A stretch of 64,000 nucleotides of DNA from Snodgrassella sp. CFCC 13594 (GTDB taxonomy: Bacteria > Pseudomonadota > Gammaproteobacteria > Burkholderiales > Neisseriaceae), in NCBI RefSeq assembly GCF_001590725.1, contig NZ_LQXR01000005.1:62001-126000 (forward strand). Direction: 5' to 3'. The notes beneath the pieces are model-generated. The model was not told where the DNA came from and searched no databases. It saw only the letters and a program-made list of their open reading frames with translations. Below are positions 56,808-64,000 of this stretch, piece by piece (the first letter of the stretch is position 1; every line of letters begins with the position of its first letter). The position numbers and the translations under genes are program-made.

Positions 56808-56838
56808 AAAAAGCCAAACATTAAGTTTGGCTTTTTTT
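56808..56838 (+). terminator. Intrinsic terminator of the repeat lipoprotein gene
   Basis: AGCCAAAC (56812-56819) and GTTTGGCT (56825-56832), 5-nt loop, then a run of T's. Confidence 0.9.
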
Positions 56839-56899
56839 ATATTTATCTCGCTATTCATCGATTCATTCAAACACCAGTGCATCACTTATCCACGTATAT

Positions 56900-57445
56900 C
56901 TAAATCCAATTCAATAAATCTGCGACCACATAACCCACAAACCAAAGCAATACCACCAGAAAACTGGCCTTCCAATAATCGCGCCATTGCCCTTGATTCA
57001 TCCAGATTAGCAACATCAATATCCACTGACTCAATATCCAAAACACGGGCTGCCAAACATACAGCTGCAACAAGCTAGTCAATGAAAAAATACTGAAACC
57101 TCGGGGATATTGCCATAAAACCATCAACAGCAAAACCAACCAAGCCAATTGCATGATCCAACCCGATGCGGCCAATAAAGACAAATACACATCGCTCGAT
57201 TTGGCTTCAGGCCGCAATAAGCGCCACTGGGTGACGGAACCGATCAACACATATAAAGGAACCATAAACGCACTTTGCTCATGCGCAATTCCCAATACAC
57301 CTGGTACAAAATAAGCACCCAGCAACCCCAGCATTACCCACGACACCACGCTGATTGCCAGCCACCAGCTTTGTTGTGCTACCCATGTACGCCACACAAA
57401 AATAGCCACATAGACACCCAAAACCACCCAGCTGAGATTCATCAT
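56900..57445 (-). CDS. Polytopic membrane protein of unknown function
   Basis: A 181-residue hydrophobic protein with about five or six helices and many Trp residues (for example WVAQQSWWLAISVVSWVMLG). I do not recognise the family. It overlaps the DUF484 gene by 4 nt and is the last gene of the dapF unit, the position often held by xerC. Confidence 0.65.
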   Translation of the reverse strand: MMNLSWVVLGVYVAIFVWRTWVAQQSWWLAISVVSWVMLGLLGAYFVPGVLGIAHEQSAFMVPLYVLIGSVTQWRLLRPEAKSSDVYLSLLAASGWIMQLAWLVLLLMVLWQYPRGFSIFSLTSLLQLYVWQPVFWILSQWILMLLIWMNQGQWRDYWKASFLVVLLWFVGYVVADLLNWI

Positions 57446-58101
57446 GCTGCAGGCAACCTCAACAATCTTGCCAACACCACCGACAAACTGTCAGCCATCG
57501 ACTCCACAAAATCCGTAGCCAATGCTTCGTGGAAATAAGTGGCGTCCTCATGACCGATCAACAAAACGGCAATAGTATGATCCATCCAAACCACGGGCAG
57601 TTGCAAAAAGCTTTCTAACGCAGCTTGTTGAGGCAGCAAGGCCAATAACGCAGGCGCGATGTGGGTACCACAGAGGGGTTCTTTAAGTTTGTTCACAGCC
57701 TGCATGACCGCTTTCTGGCTGTGGACATCATAAGCAGCCTTAACGCGTACTTTCTCCACTGCCATGCTAATAAACAACCCAGCATGGGGCAAATGAAAAT
57801 CCTCCGCCAAACTCAGCATCACCGTATCAATACATTGATTCACGGTATTTACTGCCAGCAAATGTCGATTAAAGGACAACAATTTTGCCGTAGTAGCTTG
57901 ATTTTCTTCCGCATTGGCCAACATCACAGACAATTGCTGCGCCATCTTTTCAGTTTTCAGCTTCAGCGCTTGCAAGCTACCTTGTTGGAAAGACAGAATT
58001 TTGCTTTCAGGCAACCTGATTCCCAGCGCCTCGGCATGCTTAGGCAAAAAATCAGGATGCGCCTGCAGATAATGCAGAATGGTTTGTTCACTTATGGCCA
58101 T
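57442..58101 (-). CDS. DUF484 family protein (GAF-like)
   Basis: A 219-residue protein: ISEQTILHYLQAHPDFLPKHAEALGIRLPE is the typical DUF484 start. A coiled-coil stretch (LQALKLKTEKMAQQL) leads to a GAF-like domain containing VVWMDHTIAVLLIGHEDATYF. Function unknown; usually found between dapF and xerC. It overlaps dapF by one base and the membrane-protein gene by 4 nt. Confidence 0.85.
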   Translation of the reverse strand: MAISEQTILHYLQAHPDFLPKHAEALGIRLPESKILSFQQGSLQALKLKTEKMAQQLSVMLANAEENQATTAKLLSFNRHLLAVNTVNQCIDTVMLSLAEDFHLPHAGLFISMAVEKVRVKAAYDVHSQKAVMQAVNKLKEPLCGTHIAPALLALLPQQAALESFLQLPVVWMDHTIAVLLIGHEDATYFHEALATDFVESMADSLSVVLARLLRLPAA

Positions 58102-58955
58102 TAATATGCCACCTCTCCTTCGAATACCGTGGCTGCAGGGCCCGTCATCAATACATGGCTGCTGTCATCATTTTGCCAGGTGATGGTTAAACGACCGCCC
58201 CGCAAATCCACCTCAACAGGAGCTACATCATCCAGCACACCCAAGCGGATACCTGCCACCACAGCGGCACAGGCACCAGTGCCACATGCTTGTGTTTCAC
58301 CAACACCCCGTTCGAATACCCGTAATTTAATGTGATTGGGTGACAATACCTGCATAAAGCCCACGTTCACCTTTTGTGGAAATTGCGGATGAGATTCAAT
58401 GGCCTCTCCCAAAGTCGCCACGGGCGCCAAATCCACATCGTCCACCACAATCACCGCATGGGGGTTCCCCATATTCACACAGCTTACAGGAATAGATTCC
58501 AATCCCACCACAATCGTATGCATCAACGCATGCGCATCCACATCCGATACGGGCTTAAACGGAATTTTCTCTGCAGCCAATGCAGGCTTGCCCATGTCTA
58601 CCGTAATGCTACCATTGTCATTTAAACGCGGCACAATGATGCCACCTGCGGTTTCCACCACAATTTCATGCTTGGCAGTCAGGCCTTTTTCAGTGACAAA
58701 GCGCACAAAACAACGAGCACCATTGCCACATTGTTCCACTTCAGAACCATCCGCATTAAAAATACGATAACGAAAGTCTCCAGCAGGCGTTTGCGCAGGT
58801 TCAATCAACAATAGCTGATCGAAGCCAATGCCAGTATGGCGGTTTGCCCATGATGAGATCGGTGCAGCAGTCGTATCAAACGCTTGCCGAATACCGTCTA
58901 CCACCATGAAATCATTGCCCAGTCCATGCATCTTGGTAAATTTTAAAGTGTTCAT
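58101..58955 (-). CDS. dapF: Diaminopimelate epimerase
   Basis: A 284-residue racemase converting LL- to meso-DAP for lysine and peptidoglycan. Both catalytic Cys are present: [13 protein letters not shown] and [29 protein letters not shown] at the start is diagnostic. ATG 58955 is preferred to 58964 because AGGAA lies about 10 nt upstream of it. Confidence 0.96.
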   Translation of the reverse strand: MNTLKFTKMHGLGNDFMVVDGIRQAFDTTAAPISSWANRHTGIGFDQLLLIEPAQTPAGDFRYRIFNADGSEVEQCGNGARCFVRFVTEKGLTAKHEIVVETAGGIIVPRLNDNGSITVDMGKPALAAEKIPFKPVSDVDAHALMHTIVVGLESIPVSCVNMGNPHAVIVVDDVDLAPVATLGEAIESHPQFPQKVNVGFMQVLSPNHIKLRVFERGVGETQACGTGACAAVVAGIRLGVLDDVAPVEVDLRGGRLTITWQNDDSSHVLMTGPAATVFEGEVAY

Positions 58956-59115
58956 ACTAATCATTTCCTATGGGCAGCCTTGCTCAGGCAGTTATCATAC
59001 CCAATCAATGCTTATCCGATAAGCCCTCGGCACCATAATTCAATCATTAAATTGAAAGCCTAGGCCTGCATTCAGGCAGCCACCACCAGCATTCAGACCA
59101 TACTAAGGAGAAAAT

Positions 59116-59637
59116 ATGCGCATTGAAAACAAAATGGCAAAACAGCTCAAGCAACTACACCGTTTTCCTGCTGCTTGGCAAATTCCTTTACAAACCTGGC
59201 TAATGAGTCGGTTTGTGCCTTTTATTAAAACCACAGGCCTGCGTTTCGAGCACATCAGCACAGAAGAGGTGCACGTCAGCATACGCAACCAGCGCAAAGT
59301 ACAAAACCACATTCACGGCATACATGCATGTGTGATGGCATTACTGGCTGAGACCGCCACCGGCTTTGTGACCAATATGAATACCCCCGATGACAAATTG
59401 ATTTTACTCAAGTCTATGCACATCGATTATGTACGTCGATCTGTGGGCAACATGAGAGCGCTTGCGCGCATCGATGAAGGGCAAGCATGTTTGATGCAGC
59501 AAACCGAACGTGGTCACTTAGTGGTGCCTTGCCAAGTATTCGATGAGAGCGATGAAGAGCCGATTATCGTGACCATGACATGGGCATGGTTGCCTAAAAA
59601 AACCACCTCCGAATCAAACCCACCAGCATCAACATAA
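59116..59637 (+). CDS. DUF4442 hotdog-fold protein (thioesterase-like)
   Basis: A 173-residue protein. TTGLRFEHISTEEVHVSIRNQRKVQNHIHGIHACVMALLAETATG has the NHxGxxHaxAxxxLAE pattern of hotdog thioesterases of the PaaI/DUF4442 group, and ILLKSMHIDYVRRSVGNMRALA follows. Substrate unknown. ATG with AAGGAG about 7 nt upstream. A lipoprotein gene follows. Confidence 0.78.
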   Translation: MRIENKMAKQLKQLHRFPAAWQIPLQTWLMSRFVPFIKTTGLRFEHISTEEVHVSIRNQRKVQNHIHGIHACVMALLAETATGFVTNMNTPDDKLILLKSMHIDYVRRSVGNMRALARIDEGQACLMQQTERGHLVVPCQVFDESDEEPIIVTMTWAWLPKKTTSESNPPAST

Positions 59638-59683
59638 ATTCATTGTTATACTCTTCTCTATCCATTGGCATTGGAGCCAGAAC

Positions 59684-60172
59684 ATGAATATCCCTTACAA
59701 ATATTGTGGCATATTGACCATCTTACTGACCGTGACCGCATGCAGTGGTGGCATCAGCCCAGCCGGATTATCGATTGGCATTGGCGGCGGTAGTCACCAT
59801 GTGGGCATTGGTACCGCATTAACCATTCCCCTTGGGAGTCACTCAAATGGTGGCATTCATGTTTCAGAACAAACGGTAGCCAGCTATTTCGCCGCAGATG
59901 GACAGGAAAAAAGTCAACCCGTGGCTGGTGGTTTCTTCCGCAAAATACTGAGCCAACAAAGTGGTGATCTCTATCTGGTACAAGATTTTTATCATGACAA
60001 TGGCCAAAAGCGCACCGATCCCATGTTGATTGAACAAAGCCAGCTCAAAAATGCTTTTGCTTATCCGCAAAGCGGTAGTCAAACCTTGTACTACCCTAGC
60101 GGCAATGTCCAGACCCAAACACAATATCAACAGGGTCGTGCCATTCGAAGCCAATCATGGCCTGATCGCTGA
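59684..60172 (+). CDS. Hypothetical lipoprotein
   Basis: A 162-residue protein with a lipobox at LTVTAC (Cys20). A Gly/Ser/His-rich part (SIGIGGGSHHVGIGTALTIPLG) follows, then a domain including VQDFYHDNGQKRTDPMLI and LYYPSGNVQTQTQYQQGRA, resembling MORN-like or YwqK-type beta repeats. No function can be assigned. Confidence 0.65.
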   Translation: MNIPYKYCGILTILLTVTACSGGISPAGLSIGIGGGSHHVGIGTALTIPLGSHSNGGIHVSEQTVASYFAADGQEKSQPVAGGFFRKILSQQSGDLYLVQDFYHDNGQKRTDPMLIEQSQLKNAFAYPQSGSQTLYYPSGNVQTQTQYQQGRAIRSQSWPDR

Positions 60173-60199
60173 GGTTTTCCATTTCATTATGTTTTGGGT

Positions 60200-60236
60200 T
60201 TCAGGCAGCCGATTCAGCTACCTTAGGCTGCCTGAA
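60200..60236. terminator. DUS inverted repeat after the lipoprotein gene
   Basis: TTCAGGCAGCC (60200-60210) and AGGCTGCCTGAA (60225-60236), 14-nt loop, 28 bp after the stop. Confidence 0.65.
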
Positions 60237-60364
60237 TGATCATTTCATGCTACACTTTGTGGCCATTTTCATCGTCGGATTCAGTGCCTTTTGAGCCAAC
60301 AACAATCAGCACACCACGATTGAATCCAATTTATTTTCAAAATCTTAGATATAACGAGCACACC

Positions 60365-61456
60365 ATGGCGGGCAACACCTTCGGACAAATATTTACCGTG
60401 ACCACTTTTGGAGAAAGCCACGGCCCAGCGTTGGGTTGTGTGATTGATGGCTGCCCACCAGGATTAGCGCTTTCCACTGCCGACATCCAAAGTGATCTCG
60501 ATCGCCGTAAACCAGGAACCAGCCGCCATGTCACCCAGCGCCGAGAAGCCGATGAAGTGGAAATCCTATCGGGCGTATTTGAAGGCCAAACCACAGGTAC
60601 GCCCATTGCTTTATTGATTCGCAACACCGACCAGCGCAGCAAAGATTACGGCAACATTGCTCAGAGCTTTCGGCCAGGCCATGCCGACTACACCTATTGG
60701 CACAAGTATGGCATCCGCGACTATCGCGGAGGCGGGCGCAGCTCGGCGAGAGAGACCGCCGCACGCGTAGCAGCAGGCGCGATTGCAAAAAAATGGCTTT
60801 GCGAACATTTTGGCACCCATATTGTGGCGTACGTTACCCAAGTGGGTGACCACGCCATCGCTTTTGAAGGCGAGGAATTCATCAGCCAAAACCCGTTTTT
60901 TGCGGCCAATCACAGCCAAATCGATGAATTAGAAGCCTACATGGACAGTACCCGCAAAGCACTTGATTCTGTCGGCGCTGCATTACACATTCAGGCACGC
61001 TGCATTCCAGTGGGGCTGGGCGAACCCGTATTTGACCGTCTGGATGCCGATATTGCCCATGCCATGATGAGTATCAATGCCGTAAAAGGCGTAGCCATTG
61101 GTGCAGGTTTTGGCTGCGTGACGCAGCACGGCAGTGAGCATGGTGATGAACTCACGCCCGATGGCTTTTTATCAAACAACGCAGGCGGGATACTGGGCGG
61201 CATCAGTACAGGCCAAAGTATTGACGTAGACATCGCCATCAAACCCACCAGCAGCATTGCCACGCCACGTCATTCCATTGACGTCGATGGCCACCCAGTG
61301 GCATTGGCCACACATGGGCGCCATGACCCTTGTGTGGGCTTGCGTGCCGCACCCATTGCAGAAGCCATGCTGGCTCTGGTACTAATGGACCACGCTTTAC
61401 GCCATCGTGCCCAAAATGCCGATGTGGTGGTACACACCCCAAAAATCGGCCATTAA
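60365..61456 (+). CDS. aroC: Chorismate synthase
   Basis: A 363-residue FMN-dependent enzyme making chorismate, last step of the shikimate pathway. Motifs: [75 protein letters not shown] (FMN site) and [21 protein letters not shown] 60365 gives MAGNTFGQ. The open frame extends upstream into the DUS hairpin without support. Confidence 0.97.
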   Translation: MAGNTFGQIFTVTTFGESHGPALGCVIDGCPPGLALSTADIQSDLDRRKPGTSRHVTQRREADEVEILSGVFEGQTTGTPIALLIRNTDQRSKDYGNIAQSFRPGHADYTYWHKYGIRDYRGGGRSSARETAARVAAGAIAKKWLCEHFGTHIVAYVTQVGDHAIAFEGEEFISQNPFFAANHSQIDELEAYMDSTRKALDSVGAALHIQARCIPVGLGEPVFDRLDADIAHAMMSINAVKGVAIGAGFGCVTQHGSEHGDELTPDGFLSNNAGGILGGISTGQSIDVDIAIKPTSSIATPRHSIDVDGHPVALATHGRHDPCVGLRAAPIAEAMLALVLMDHALRHRAQNADVVVHTPKIGH

Positions 61457-61548
61457 GTTTATTTGTTCGCCAAGATAACGTAGTTATGCGAAAATACGTA
61501 AAAAAAGCAGCCTGAATGGTTTCAGCAACCACGCGAGGATGCAGTAAC

Positions 61549-61992
61549 ATGAGTCAGGAAACCGCCTTGGGCGCAGCATTAAAAACCGCTGTGCAAACCA
61601 TGAGCAAGAAAAAACAAACCGATATGATTGCTGAGTACATCTATGGAAAATACGATGTATTCAAGCGCTTTAAGCCATTGGCTGTAGGCATTGATCAAGA
61701 TTTAATGGCCGCTTTGCCGCAATTCGATTCTACGTTAATTGCACGCGTGCTGGCCAATCATTGCCGCCGTCCCCGCTACATCAAATCGCTGGCACGCGGT
61801 GGTAAGCGCTTTGACCTAAACAATCGATTTAAAGGTGAAGTCACCGCAGAAGAGCAAGCCATTGCCCAGCAACACCCGGCAATGCAACCAGCAGCAAAAC
61901 CAGCCACACCATCATCAGACGCTGCTGTCGAGCCCGTGCAAACAACACCTGCGATAACAGAAGCAGCACCCTCAACGGAGCCTTCTGCCTAA
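61549..61992 (+). CDS. proQ: ProQ/FinO-family RNA chaperone
   Basis: A 147-residue protein with a FinO/ProQ domain: VFKRFKPLAVGIDQDLMAALPQFDSTLIARVLANHCRRPRYIKSLARGGKRFDLNNRFKGEVTAEEQAIAQ, then a Pro/Ala/Thr-rich tail. The short domain plus flexible tail resembles the meningococcal minimal ProQ (NMB1681), a global sRNA/mRNA binder. ATG 61549 follows GAGGAT. Confidence 0.9.
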   Translation: MSQETALGAALKTAVQTMSKKKQTDMIAEYIYGKYDVFKRFKPLAVGIDQDLMAALPQFDSTLIARVLANHCRRPRYIKSLARGGKRFDLNNRFKGEVTAEEQAIAQQHPAMQPAAKPATPSSDAAVEPVQTTPAITEAAPSTEPSA

Positions 61993-61999
61993 TACCACC

Positions 62000-62023
62000 A
62001 ACGGGCCTGAGCGCCCGTTTTTT
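62000..62023 (+). terminator. Intrinsic terminator of proQ
   Basis: AACGGGC (62000-62006) and GCCCGTT (62013-62019), 6-nt loop, followed by T's. Confidence 0.9.
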
Positions 62024-62055
62024 ATTGAGCAATTCTGCCTCATTCACACCGCCCA

Positions 62056-62823
62056 ATGTTGTTTGATACCCATTGCCACTTGACTCATGCACCGCTGATG
62101 CAACAATTGCCAAGGATTTTGGCTGAAGCAGCTGCGGCCGAGGTAACGCATTTTCTTGTGCCGGGCACAACCCCAAATGACTGGGACAGCATTCTCAAGC
62201 TAGCGCAACAATACGACGCCATTTATGCCGCACTGGGCCTCCATCCTTGGTTCGTGTGTGAACACCATTTGGCCCAGGCATTGACCACCTTGAATCAACG
62301 GCTAATTGCGCATCCTCAACTATGGGTTGGGGAAATCGGTTTGGATTTTATGCGAGCCACCTCTTCCGAAGCACAACAACAGCAAATTGATGCTTTTGAA
62401 GCACAGCTGCAATTAGCACAAGCACATCAGCGCTGCGTGGTCATTCATAACGTTCATGCAAGCAGTGCTTGTTTAAGCAGCATCAAGCGCTGCCATTTCA
62501 CACAAGGCGGCTTCGCGCATGCTTTTTCAGGCAGCCTGGAAGAAGCACAAGAATGGGTCAAGTGTGGCTTCAAAATCGGCATGGGCTCGCTTTTGCTTAA
62601 GCCCAATGCCCGTAAGATTCGCCGCATTGCAACCGAGCTACCATTAAGCAGCATGGTCTTGGAAACCGATGCGCCTTATATGTCCCCTGAGCCCAACCAT
62701 CCCAACCATCCGCGCAACACACAATCTGTGGCTAAAGTGTTGGCCGAACTAAAACAAACGAATTGGCACACCATTGCGCAAGCCACCAGTACCAATGCCT
62801 TCAACCTACTCCAACGCACTTAG
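62056..62823 (+). CDS. TatD-family metal-dependent hydrolase
   Basis: A 255-residue TIM barrel. Metal ligands: MLFDTHCHLTH, YAALGLHPWF, VGEIGLDF, VVIHNVHAS, GFAHAFSGSLEEAQ and VLETDAPYMSPE. Relatives are DNases, including 3'-exonucleases. An exact DUS (62526-62537) is inside the gene. Confidence 0.9.
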   Translation: MLFDTHCHLTHAPLMQQLPRILAEAAAAEVTHFLVPGTTPNDWDSILKLAQQYDAIYAALGLHPWFVCEHHLAQALTTLNQRLIAHPQLWVGEIGLDFMRATSSEAQQQQIDAFEAQLQLAQAHQRCVVIHNVHASSACLSSIKRCHFTQGGFAHAFSGSLEEAQEWVKCGFKIGMGSLLLKPNARKIRRIATELPLSSMVLETDAPYMSPEPNHPNHPRNTQSVAKVLAELKQTNWHTIAQATSTNAFNLLQRT

Positions 62824-62893
62824 CGATTGAATATTCTTGGCCTTAAGTGCAAAATCACAACCGGGTATAAACATACATTTGGTTGTCTAATTT

Positions 62894-62905
62894 TTACAAA
62901 TGTAA
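62894..62905. promoter_or_regulatory. TTACAAATGTAA palindrome in the AT-rich permease upstream region
   Basis: An imperfect 12-bp dyad (TTACA-AA-TGTAA) about 65 bp before the permease start, near AATATTAATATTAATAT-like sequence. It may hold promoter or operator elements. The regulator is unknown. Confidence 0.25.
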
Positions 62906-62969
62906 TTTTAACCTGCAAATATATTAATATTAATATCGTTTACTTTCATTGAAATAGCTGGAAATCATT

Positions 62970-64000
62970 ATGAGCTTATTACGTAAAAAAGATGTGGCCG
63001 CGCTATCGGAGCAAGTTTCTCCGCTCAAGCGCAGCCTCAAAACCCATGATTTGGTATTTTTGGGCATTGGCGCCATTATCGGTACCGGGATTTTTGTATT
63101 AACAGGCAAAGGCGCTTTAACTGCGGGCCCAGCTTTGTCTCTGTCCTTTTTAATTGCCGCCATATGTTGCGGGTTCGCAGGCTTATGCTATGCTGAATTT
63201 GCATCAATGGCGCCCGTGTCTGGCTCCGCCTACTCCTATGCCTATATTTCGTTTGGTGAGTTAATCGCCTTCATCATGGGCTGGGATTTGCTGCTGGAGT
63301 ATGGTTTGGCGGTATCCACGGTGGCCGTAGGCTGGTCGGGCTATTTCCAAAGTTTATTGGCCAATATTGGCATCCATTTGCCAGCCACCCTTTCTTCTGC
63401 AGCCGGCACCACTGAAAACGGAGTCGGTATTTTTGACCTGCCCGCCTTCGTGATTGTGTTGATTCTGACTTATTTCATTGCCATTGGCATCAATCAAACC
63501 AAACGCTTGAATGACACCATGGTGATCATTAAATTGGTGGTGGTGATTTTGTTCATTGTGGCCACCATTTGGTACATCAAACCCGACAACTGGCATCCTT
63601 ATGCCCCATTTGGTTGGTATTCTTTCCACCAAGATTTGGCCACAGGCCACACCTTAGCCGCCGGCATCATCCCCGCCGCCTCCATTGTGTTTTTTGCCTT
63701 TATTGGTTTTGATGCTGTTTCTTCCAGTGCAGAAGAAACCATCAACCCCAGTAAAGCGTTACCACGAGGCATCATGGGCTCATTGATTGTGTGCACCATC
63801 TTGTACATCATCATGACGCTAATCATGACCGGCGTTGTGAACTACACCGTTTATGCGCAAGAATCATTTTTGAAAGCGCCGGTCATGGCAGTGATTCAGG
63901 CAACCCAACAAACATGGTTGGGCTGGATTGTGAGCTTAGGCGCCATCATGGGCATTACCACGGTGATGCTGGTGATGCTTTATGGTCAAACCCGCGTCAG
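62970..64000 (+). CDS. APC-family amino acid permease, N-terminal part (runs off the window)
   Basis: The frame is open from ATG 62970 to the window end, about 343 codons. It starts MSLLRKKDVAALSEQVSPLK and reads THDLVFLGIGAIIGTGIFVLTGKGALTAGP, then MAPVSGSAYSYAYISFGE and FFAFIGFDAVSSSAEETINPSKALPRGIMGS. These are hallmarks of cationic-amino-acid-type APC transporters (YfnA/CAT group) with many helices. Substrate cannot be assigned. It has its own AT-rich upstream region. Confidence 0.88.
   Translation, partial: MSLLRKKDVAALSEQVSPLKRSLKTHDLVFLGIGAIIGTGIFVLTGKGALTAGPALSLSFLIAAICCGFAGLCYAEFASMAPVSGSAYSYAYISFGELIAFIMGWDLLLEYGLAVSTVAVGWSGYFQSLLANIGIHLPATLSSAAGTTENGVGIFDLPAFVIVLILTYFIAIGINQTKRLNDTMVIIKLVVVILFIVATIWYIKPDNWHPYAPFGWYSFHQDLATGHTLAAGIIPAASIVFFAFIGFDAVSSSAEETINPSKALPRGIMGSLIVCTILYIIMTLIMTGVVNYTVYAQESFLKAPVMAVIQATQQTWLGWIVSLGAIMGITTVMLVMLYGQTRV

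Larger units (their letters stand above)
174..62537. repeat. DNA uptake sequences dispersed over the window
   Basis: Exact AGGCTGCCTGAA (or complement) begins at 174, 191, 6461, 14383, 15795, 18318, 20728, 22280, 23754, 24118, 25990, 27245, 27261, 28528, 34115, 35480, 42929, 43319, 48487, 54040, 60225 and 62526. Variant AGGTTGCCTGAA (or complement) begins at 6007, 8587, 11929, 35923, 37679, 40103, 45476, 49699 and 58006. Many 11-of-12 matches also occur. Such repeats promote uptake of same-species DNA in Neisseriaceae, and inverted pairs are used as terminators. The list is by eye and may miss copies. Confidence 0.9.

Noticed and set aside
56619-56903. Leu-rich frame through the Ala-rich lipoprotein repeats
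   Set aside because: An artefact of reading the 21-bp repeat in another phase (poly-Leu).
1-64000. Prophage, insertion sequence, CRISPR array, defence island, tRNA or rRNA genes
   Set aside because: No transposase, integrase, phage structural gene, regularly spaced repeat or tRNA-like cloverleaf was seen; the short repeats are DNA uptake sequences.

Overview
The window is ordinary chromosomal DNA from a member of the Neisseriaceae (Betaproteobacteria). The clearest sign is the DNA uptake sequence: at least 22 exact copies of AGGCTGCCTGAA (either strand), the AG-simDUS dialect associated with Simonsiella and relatives, often paired as inverted repeats that act as terminators. A second variant, AGGTTGCCTGAA, occurs nine times. 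Gene content and order also fit the family: dnaB next to a five-gene pilHIJKL-type minor pilin cluster with sodB on the other side, glmM-folP near ftsH-rlmE with yhbY divergent, and greA close to a DUF4149 gene. I cannot name the species. I saw no prophage, insertion sequence, CRISPR array, tRNA or rRNA gene.

Layout. 1-8.1 kb: greB start, xanthine-permease-like gene, dapA-bamC, rdgB-hemW-ridA, apaH, an ACP/MliC-like lipoprotein. 8.1-11.1 kb: an acid-shock (Asr)-like protein, a QseBC/PmrAB-type two-component system and an orphan roadblock protein. 11.2-18.2 kb: upp, grxD-rsmB-DUF3108-purN-murI (reverse), then tsaE-amiC and an acidic repeat protein. 18.3-28.5 kb: thiE, a phosphate transporter, exonuclease III, anmK, ybaK, ftsK, hemH, rpe and a Spy/CpxP-like protein. 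28.6-34.1 kb: minor pilin cluster, dnaB, sodB. 34.1-44.5 kb: nnrE, folB, plsY, speB, dedA, glmM, folP, ftsH, rlmE, yhbY, DUF4149, greA. 44.8-50.8 kb: nitroreductase, MscS-type channel, nudB, an endonuclease/phosphatase-family protein, phoU, unknown proteins. 50.9-56.2 kb: a coherent glutarate/glutaryl-CoA module (ETF-ubiquinone oxidoreductase, family III CoA-transferase, gcdH, divergent IclR regulator). 56.5-64 kb: repeat lipoprotein, dapF-DUF484, hotdog thioesterase-like protein, aroC, ProQ, TatD, and the start of an amino-acid permease.

The most striking global observation is that eight genes (anmK, hemH, rpe, pilH/fimT, glmM, the MscS-type channel, the CoA-transferase, and the Ala-rich lipoprotein) are each broken by one -1 frameshift, and each is repaired by adding a single C on the + strand, whatever the gene's orientation. 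Because hemH, rpe and glmM are normally important or essential, systematic consensus error is more likely than real decay.

I did not find a clearly new multi-gene system. The best leads are regulatory: a very early intrinsic terminator behind a strong promoter ahead of greA (resembling the E. coli GraL leader), an 11-bp-spaced direct repeat ahead of the Asr-like gene beside the two-component system, two IclR-type boxes 20 bp apart between iclR and gcdH, a 64-bp near-perfect palindrome after sodB, and a structured leader ahead of the phosphate transporter.
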